Assembly: GCA_033283265.1 (NCBI GenBank)
Contig: JAWMQN010000003.1
Coordinates: forward strand, 558,001-622,000
Source of the DNA: Mangrovimicrobium sp033283265
GTDB lineage: Bacteria; Pseudomonadota; Gammaproteobacteria; Pseudomonadales; Halieaceae
Direction: 5' to 3'
DNA: 64,000 nucleotides
In this document: piece after piece, positions 59,445 to 64,000 of the stretch
Layout of the letters: each line of letters opens with the position of its first letter
How positions within the stretch are numbered: the first letter of the stretch is position 1
Notes under the pieces: model-generated
Told to the model about the DNA's origin: nothing
Database searches by the model: none
The model's input: the letters and a program-made list of their open reading frames with translations, nothing else
Translations under genes and position numbers: made by a program

Positions 59445-60653
59445 CTATGGTGCGGCAGGTACGCAAAAAGCCTGCACCGTGACTGACCAGGGATCGTTCT
59501 CGGCCGAATACTCCACCGCGGTGACAACCCAGCCGTCCGGGGAGGGCGGAGTGGAGACAAACCTTGCGGAATTGATCAGTGAAATCTTGGTGCCGCTGTA
59601 ATCCGAGATGAAGCCGCCGCCACTGAGCAACAGTTCGCCTGCATCGCAGAAGACCGAGGCGCCTTTTGGCGAGGTGTTGTCTATGGCGCTCTTGGCCGTT
59701 TTTACATAGGCCGCCGTAAAGTCGTACGCGCCGCCAGTGCCGGCGGGTCCGGTTGCCCCGGTAGCGCCAGTGGCTCCCGGTGCTCCGGTGGCCCCCGTCG
59801 CGCCCGCAGGCCCCGTCGCGCCCTGGGGCCCCTGAAGGCCGGGAGGTCCCATCAGTCCCATCAGGCCCTGCGGCCCGGTGGCTCCAGCCGGACCGGCGGG
59901 TCCGCTAGCACCAGCCGCGCCGGTAGCGCCCTGCGGCCCCTGGGCCCCGGTAGCACCGGCCGGGCCGGCAGGTCCGGTAGCCCCTTGTGGTCCCGGTGTG
60001 CCAGTAGCGCCGTCGGCGCCGGCAGGCCCGGTATCCCCTTGCGGGCCCTGTGGGCCGGTAGGCCCGATCGGCCCGGGAACTCCCGGGGTACCCGCCGGCC
60101 CGGTGTCACCCTGCGGGCCGGTAGCGCCAGCAGCGCCAGTCGCACCGCTCGCACCAGTCGCACCAGTCGCACCAGTCGCACCAGTCGCACCGGTCGGGCC
60201 CTGTGCTCCGGTGGCACCTGTAGCGCCGGCGGCGCCGGTCGGTCCAGTTGCCCCGGTTGCTCCCGCGCCGGTCGGTCCCGTTGCGCCGGTAGCGCCAGTC
60301 GGTCCGGTCGCACCAGCACCCGTCGCCCCGGTGGGTCCGGTCGCGCCAGTAGGTCCGGTAGGCCCTGTTGCACCTGTGCCGCCGGTCGCGCCGCTACAGG
60401 TGGTAAGCTGGCCGGTGCCAACGTCGAAGCAGACGCCGTCGCTGTTGGGGGTGGTGCTGCCGATATCCGGCAATACCACCCTGCCGCTGATGTTGACCTG
60501 TCCGCCCGCCGCAGGCTGGATGTCCACGTTCTGGGCGAGGCCCAGGGCCGGGCTGAGCGCGTAACTGACCGCCAGTGTCAGTTGCAGCTTACGCATGTTT
60601 GGCTTGCGCAGGCCGGCAAGGAAGGTGGCTTCGGGATGCAGGGGTCTGGTCAT
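59445..60653 (-). CDS. Collagen-like surface protein 2
   Basis: A secreted 402-residue protein, paralogue of collagen-like protein 1. Signal peptide about 20-41 (MRKLQLTLAVSYALSPALG). The N-module NVDIQPAAGGQVNISGRVVLPD and SDGVCFDVGTGQLTTC is nearly identical to that of protein 1. Gly-X-Y triplets run from about 88 to 306, mainly GATGATGPT and GPQGDTGPA types, richer in Ala and Thr than protein 1. The C-terminal domain (about 305-402: AYDFTAAYVKTAKSAIDN, SVFCDAGELLLSGGGFI, WVVTAVEYSAENDPWSVT, QAFCVPAAP) is different in sequence from that of protein 1 but shares a C-x-GE-x2-LSGGG-like strand and a Cys-containing last strand. The start codon overlaps the 286-residue gene by 4 bp. Confidence 0.85.
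   Translation of the reverse strand: MTRPLHPEATFLAGLRKPNMRKLQLTLAVSYALSPALGLAQNVDIQPAAGGQVNISGRVVLPDIGSTTPNSDGVCFDVGTGQLTTCSGATGGTGATGPTGPTGATGPTGATGAGATGPTGATGATGPTGAGATGATGPTGAAGATGATGAQGPTGATGATGATGATGASGATGAAGATGPQGDTGPAGTPGVPGPIGPTGPQGPQGDTGPAGADGATGTPGPQGATGPAGPAGATGAQGPQGATGAAGASGPAGPAGATGPQGLMGLMGPPGLQGPQGATGPAGATGATGAPGATGATGATGPAGTGGAYDFTAAYVKTAKSAIDNTSPKGASVFCDAGELLLSGGGFISDYSGTKISLINSARFVSTPPSPDGWVVTAVEYSAENDPWSVTVQAFCVPAAP
60142..60195 (-). repeat. 9-bp microsatellite in collagen gene 2
   Basis: Plus-strand GCACCAGTC occurs four times in perfect tandem at 60151-60186, flanked by the one-base variants GCACCGCTC (60142-60150) and GCACCGGTC (60187-60195). It encodes repeated Gly-Ala-Thr triplets and should vary in copy number in frame. 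Confidence 0.9.
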
Positions 60654-61510
60654 GGGCGTGTCTTTTCACTGATGGCTGATGGGCGGAACCTGCTTGCATA
60701 GGCGAGCAGGAGCAGTGCCAGGATAAGTATTGCCGTGCGCGGCAGGGTGTCGATGGCCTCGGCAGCCTGGCCGCCGGTCCCGGGGGGCGTGACGCCGCCG
60801 CCGGGGCCGAAGACGAACCAGTTGCTGTTGCCGCCGGCATTGATGGAGCTGAAATCGGCCGGCGGGCGCGGTGCGATGGTCTGCTGCGCGCTGGCGTCGT
60901 TGTCGGCGACGTCGACCCCGAAGATGTCCTGGGAGGCGCCGAAATTGAGGGTGAAGAAGGCCGGTACACCTGCCGAGCTGCTGCGGATGGTCAGGTAGTT
61001 CGGCGGTGTGCCACGCAGGGTCAGGTTGTCGGTAAAGACCTGGCTGGAGCCTGAGGCGACCTGCAGCGCCCTGCCGGTGCTGGTGGTCACGCGAAAATCG
61101 GTGAAGGTGCTGTCGCCGGACATGGCGGTGCTCGTGGTGCCGCAGCCATCGACGATCTCCACAATGCCGGTGCCCGGGGTGAAGGCCCCGGCGTTGCTCC
61201 AGTCGCCGGACAGCGAGATCAGGCCGCTGCCGACGGTGATGTCGCCGCCGCTGGAAATACTGACATGGCGAATGGTTTGCGCGCTGCCGGCGGCGATGGA
61301 GAAATCCCCCGCTACGGTCAGGTCGCCGCAGTTGAGTTGCACGCTGCCGTCGCCGACAGAGAAAGTGCTGCCCGCCTGGACAGTAATGGATTGCGCATGC
61401 ACGGCCAGGGGAGCCAGCGACAGAAAACCGGCGAGGGATAGTGCCCCGGTAATCTTTGCCAGCGCCCTGCCTGCATAAGCGAAATGGCTCGCCTGCATGG
61501 GATGCTTCAC
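60650..61510 (-). CDS. Secreted protein with TLPRTA C-terminal sorting-like signal, copy 2
   Basis: A 286-residue paralogue of the protein at 58455-59315. It differs only at the N-terminal residues before about 16 (MKHPMQASHFAYAGRALAK) and at the C-terminal tail after TLPRTA (ILILALLLLAYASRFRPSAI in place of TLFLMLLLFALASRFIIPPL). The mature region is identical. The tripartite tail keeps the TLPRTA motif, a 13-residue hydrophobic run and a basic end. It overlaps collagen gene 2 by ATGA. The last and first segments have diverged while the middle has not, which suggests gene conversion. Confidence 0.8.
   Translation of the reverse strand: MKHPMQASHFAYAGRALAKITGALSLAGFLSLAPLAVHAQSITVQAGSTFSVGDGSVQLNCGDLTVAGDFSIAAGSAQTIRHVSISSGGDITVGSGLISLSGDWSNAGAFTPGTGIVEIVDGCGTTSTAMSGDSTFTDFRVTTSTGRALQVASGSSQVFTDNLTLRGTPPNYLTIRSSSAGVPAFFTLNFGASQDIFGVDVADNDASAQQTIAPRPPADFSSINAGGNSNWFVFGPGGGVTPPGTGGQAAEAIDTLPRTAILILALLLLAYASRFRPSAISEKTRP
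60732..61465 (-). repeat. 734-bp segmental duplication, copy 2
   Basis: Partner of 58537-59270, 731 of 734 bases identical by eye. Covers the mature part of the 286-residue gene from the signal peptide through the start of the hydrophobic tail. Confidence 0.9.
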
Positions 61511-61545
61511 ACGTCAGAGTTGTTTTGTAGTTCTGGTCTGCATCG

Positions 61546-61575
61546 AATCTAGCAGCTGAGCGGCTGCAGCGACAA
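61546..61575 (-). promoter_or_regulatory. Candidate promoter of 286-residue gene copy 2
   Basis: On the minus strand TTGTCG (plus 61570-61575), 18 bp, TAGATT (plus 61546-61551). Conserved with the promoter upstream of copy 1. Confidence 0.5.
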
Positions 61576-61579
61576 TCGA

Positions 61580-61611
61580 GGGATCACCGCTGGCGAGCAA
61601 AGTGTGATCCC
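61580..61611. terminator. Hairpin between the epimerase gene and the collagen units
   Basis: GGGATCAC (61580-61587) pairs with GTGATCCC (61604-61611). It follows the epimerase stop by 28 bp (minus strand) and precedes the promoter of copy 2. No T-run, so terminator function is tentative. Confidence 0.4.
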
Positions 61612-61639
61612 GGTCACAGTTTTGCAGTGACTGGCGCCG

Positions 61640-62647
61640 TCAGGCGCCGTAATACTCCCGGTACCACTGGATGAAGCGCGCCACACCCTCTGCCACCGGG
61701 GTCGAGGGCCGGTAGCCCACGGCGTCTTCCAGCGCGTCGATATCGGCGTAGGTGGCGGCGACGTCGCCGGGCTGCATGGGCAGCAATTCCTTCTCCGCCT
61801 GCAAGCCCAGGGCCGCCTCGATGGCGGCAATGTAGTCGAGCAGCAGGACCGGCTGGTTGTTGCCGATGTTGTAGATCCGGTAGGGCGCGCTGCTGCTGCC
61901 CGGGTCGGGAGTGGCGCTGTTCCAGTCCGGGTTTGGCTGCGCCGGCTGGTCCAGCACCCGCACCACGCCTTCAACGATATCGTCGATATAGGTGAAGTCC
62001 CGCTGCATCTTGCCGTGGTTGAACACCTTGATCGGTTCACCCCTGAGAATGGCGCGGGTGAACAGGAACAGCGCCATGTCGGGCCGGCCCCAGGGGCCGT
62101 ACACGGTGAAGAAGCGCAGGCCGGTGGTGGGCAGGCCGTAGAGGTGCGAGTAGGTATGCGCCATCAGCTCGTTGGCCTTCTTGCTCGCCGCGTAGAGCGA
62201 CACCGGGTGGTCGACGTTGTCGTGCACCGAAAACGGCATACTCGTATTCATGCCGTAGACCGAGCTGCTGCTGGCGTAGACCAGGTGCCCGGTGCCCTGA
62301 TGGCGGCAGCACTCGAGGATGTTGGTGAAGCCGACAATATTGCTGTCGATGTAGGCGTGGGGATTTTCCAGCGAGTAGCGCACCCCGGCCTGGGCGGCGA
62401 GGTTGATCACGCCGTCGAATTTGTGGCCGCGGAACAGGGTTTCCAGGGCCTCGCGGTCTTCCAGCGCCGCGCGGAAGAAGGTGAACCCGGGCTGGCCCTC
62501 CAGTTGGGCCAGGCGCGCTTCCTTCAGGCTGACCTCGTAATAATCATTGACGTTGTCGAGGCCGACCACGCTATCGCCGCGCGCCAGCAGGACCTGGCAG
62601 ACGTGGAAGCCGATAAATCCGGCGGCACCGGTTACGAGTACATGCAT
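61640..62647 (-). CDS. NAD-dependent epimerase, UDP-glucuronate 4-epimerase-like
   Basis: An extended short-chain dehydrogenase of 335 residues that probably interconverts UDP-glucuronate and UDP-galacturonate. NAD binds at TGAAGFIG (6-13), the catalytic triad has Ser in YASSSSVYG and Tyr 152-x3-Lys 156 in YAASKKANE. RFFTVYGPWGRPDMA and the N-terminal NVNDYYEVSLKEARL are typical of the GAE/Cap1J group. It lies 19 bp downstream of the UDP-sugar dehydrogenase on the same strand, so both likely form one operon for uronic-acid-type nucleotide sugars. Confidence 0.88.
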   Translation of the reverse strand: MHVLVTGAAGFIGFHVCQVLLARGDSVVGLDNVNDYYEVSLKEARLAQLEGQPGFTFFRAALEDREALETLFRGHKFDGVINLAAQAGVRYSLENPHAYIDSNIVGFTNILECCRHQGTGHLVYASSSSVYGMNTSMPFSVHDNVDHPVSLYAASKKANELMAHTYSHLYGLPTTGLRFFTVYGPWGRPDMALFLFTRAILRGEPIKVFNHGKMQRDFTYIDDIVEGVVRVLDQPAQPNPDWNSATPDPGSSSAPYRIYNIGNNQPVLLLDYIAAIEAALGLQAEKELLPMQPGDVAATYADIDALEDAVGYRPSTPVAEGVARFIQWYREYYGA

Positions 62648-62666
62648 GGGTTGTTCCTATTCCCGT

Positions 62667-63959
62667 CTACAGTCGCAGGTCGCTGGCGGCGACGGGAAAC
62701 AGTTGTTTCAGGTCGTACAGCACGTGCACCGGCCGACCGAACTCGCGGATTCGCTCCGCGCCCAGCGCCTCGAACTGGCGGTGGGGAACGGCGACCAGCA
62801 CGCCATCGTAGCCGCCTGGCTGCGGAGACTCCAGCAGGTCCAGGCCGTACAGCGCTCGCGCCTCGCCGGCGTCGACGCAGGGATCGTATACCGCGACCTC
62901 GACACCGTAGTCGCTCAGTTCGCGGATGATGTCGATGACCCGGGTGTTGCGCAGGTCGGGGCAGTTCTCCTTGAAGGCCAGGCCCATCACCAGGACTCGC
63001 GAGCGACGAATCCGGATGTCCCGCTGCACCATGGCCTTGATGAACTGGGTGGCGACATAGGCGCCCATCTGGTCGTTGATGCGCCGCCCGGCGAGGACCA
63101 TTTCCGGGTGATAACCGGCGGCCTGGGCCCGGTGGGTCAGGTAGTAGGGGTCGACGCCGATGCAGTGCCCGCCGACCAGGCCGGGCTTGAAAGGCAGGAA
63201 GTTCCACTTGGTCGCTGCCGCCGCGAGCACCGCGGAGGTTTCGATGCCGAGGCGATTGAAGATCATCGCGAGTTCGTTCATCAGGGCGATATTGACGTCG
63301 CGCTGGGTGTTTTCGATGACCTTGGCGGCCTCGGCTACCCGGATGCTCTCGGCGCGGTAGGTGCCGGCGCTGATCACCCTGGCGTAGAGCGCATCGACAA
63401 AGGCCGCAGTTTCCGCCGTGGAGCCGGACGTCACCTTGGTGATGGCGGTGAGCCGGTGCTGGCGGTCGCCGGGGTTGATCCGCTCGGGGCTGTAGCCGAC
63501 AAAAAAATCCTGGTTGAAGCGCAGGCCCGATACCTCCTCCAGCAGCGGCACGCAGAATTCCTCGGTCGCTCCCGGGTACACGGTGGACTCGTAGACGACG
63601 GTGTCGCCGGGGTTCAGCAGCTTGCCGACGGTCCGGCTGGCGCTGGCCAGCGGCCGCAGGTCGGGCTGCTTGTGCTGGTCGATGGGCGTGGGTACCGTCA
63701 CCAGGTAGACGTTGGCACCGGCAATGTCCTCCGCCGACGCGGTAAAGCGCAGCTGAGCGACGCCTTCGAGTACTTCCGCCTCCACCTCGCAGGTGCGGTC
63801 GTGTCCGCGCTGCAGCTCGTCGACCCGTCGCGGGTCGATGTCGAAGCCGGTGGTGGTGAAGTGCCGGGCGAACTCGACCGCCAGCGGCAAGCCCACGTAA
63901 CCGAGCCCGATAACGGCGATTTCGGCCTGCTTCGTCACGCTTGGGCTGTTGTTCTCCAT
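62667..63959 (-). CDS. UDP-HexNAc 6-dehydrogenase (TviB/WbpO type)
   Basis: Four-electron oxidation of a UDP-sugar (UDP-GlcNAc or UDP-GalNAc by similarity) to the uronic acid. The 430 residues have the NAD motif IAVIGLGYVGLPLA (14-27), VPTPIDQHKQPDL, the catalytic Cys 266 in GGHCIGVDPYYL and Lys in the GTYRAESIRVAEAAKVIENTQRD region (read in parts). The C-terminal domain has VLVMGLAFKENCPDLRNT. Features such as FxPGLVGGHCIG and WNFLPFKPG resemble TviB and WbpO more than Ugd. The substrate sugar is inferred. Only 41 bases remain to the window end, so any upstream gene is not seen. Confidence 0.88.
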   Translation of the reverse strand: MENNSPSVTKQAEIAVIGLGYVGLPLAVEFARHFTTTGFDIDPRRVDELQRGHDRTCEVEAEVLEGVAQLRFTASAEDIAGANVYLVTVPTPIDQHKQPDLRPLASASRTVGKLLNPGDTVVYESTVYPGATEEFCVPLLEEVSGLRFNQDFFVGYSPERINPGDRQHRLTAITKVTSGSTAETAAFVDALYARVISAGTYRAESIRVAEAAKVIENTQRDVNIALMNELAMIFNRLGIETSAVLAAAATKWNFLPFKPGLVGGHCIGVDPYYLTHRAQAAGYHPEMVLAGRRINDQMGAYVATQFIKAMVQRDIRIRRSRVLVMGLAFKENCPDLRNTRVIDIIRELSDYGVEVAVYDPCVDAGEARALYGLDLLESPQPGGYDGVLVAVPHRQFEALGAERIREFGRPVHVLYDLKQLFPVAASDLRL

Positions 63960-64000
63960 TATCGGCGTTAGCGCTCGCGGCTGGGGATTTGCGGGACAAC

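Noticed and set aside
57521..60701. Long plus-strand ORFs rich in PVGPVAP repeats opposite the collagen genes
   Set aside because: They are antisense shadows of Gly-X-Y repeats (the complement of GGN-CCN codons is open), without starts or signals of their own, while the minus-strand frames have signal peptides and coherent domains.

Overview
The window is 64 kb of GC-rich, densely coding gammaproteobacterial chromosome. Gene order matches what I recall of Pseudomonas: priA-rpmE-nuclease-malic enzyme-PBP1A-pilMNOPQ-aroKB-gltBD-hemE; the zapA/6S RNA/fau and ygfB-pepP-ubiH-ubiI block; and rsgA-orn-queG-nnr-tsaE-ami-mutL-miaA-hfq-hflXKC-hisZ-purA. Here these three blocks sit together and are interleaved with other genes. 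This gene content, a PIN-PhoH protein and collagen-like surface proteins suggest a marine Cellvibrionales/Halieaceae-type bacterium. That assignment is inference; no rRNA is present.

Region 1 (1-20 kb): the N-terminal part of priA, rpmE, a lipoprotein thermonuclease, a short malic enzyme and PBP1A. The type IV pilus alignment/secretin operon pilMNOPQ follows, running into aroK-aroB, then glutamate synthase gltBD and hemE. Region 2 (20-33 kb): cysE, a TrmB-like methyltransferase, a hexapeptide acyltransferase, rpiA, ilvA, a small membrane ORF, fau preceded by 6S RNA (ssrS), zapA with a ZapB-like partner, the ygfB-pepP-ubiH-ubiI operon, gcvH and an RlmI-like rRNA methyltransferase. Region 3 (33-55 kb): an unknown small gene with an elaborate promoter, RNase II, a PIN-PhoH ATPase with a long leader, an unknown secreted beta-rich protein, psd, rsgA, orn, queG, and the long run nnr-tsaE-ami-mutL-miaA-hfq-hflX-hflK-hflC-yjeT-hisZ-purA.

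Region 4 (55.3-64 kb) is accessory and the most interesting part. After purA come a sulfotransferase-like protein and a GT2 glycosyltransferase with a helical repeat tail. They converge on a tandemly duplicated two-gene unit. Each unit encodes a 286-residue secreted protein ending in a TLPRTA motif, a hydrophobic stretch and a basic tail (sorting-signal-like), overlapping by 4 nt a collagen-like Gly-X-Y protein. The two 286-residue genes share a 734-bp block that I read as differing at only three positions, all silent. The two collagen-like proteins keep the same N-terminal module but differ in collagen region and C-terminal domain. A UDP-glucuronate 4-epimerase-like gene and a UDP-HexNAc 6-dehydrogenase gene lie upstream on the same strand. 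I infer a surface-fibre system (anchor plus collagen-like filament) with possible glycosylation and sulfation enzymes beside it.

Non-coding signals include 6S RNA, several sigma70-like promoters, a terminator buried in a signal-peptide coding region, two intergenic inverted-repeat elements with a shared 18-nt core, and a GGGGTCAG-type palindrome after hflC. No tRNA, rRNA, CRISPR array, prophage or transposase gene was recognised.
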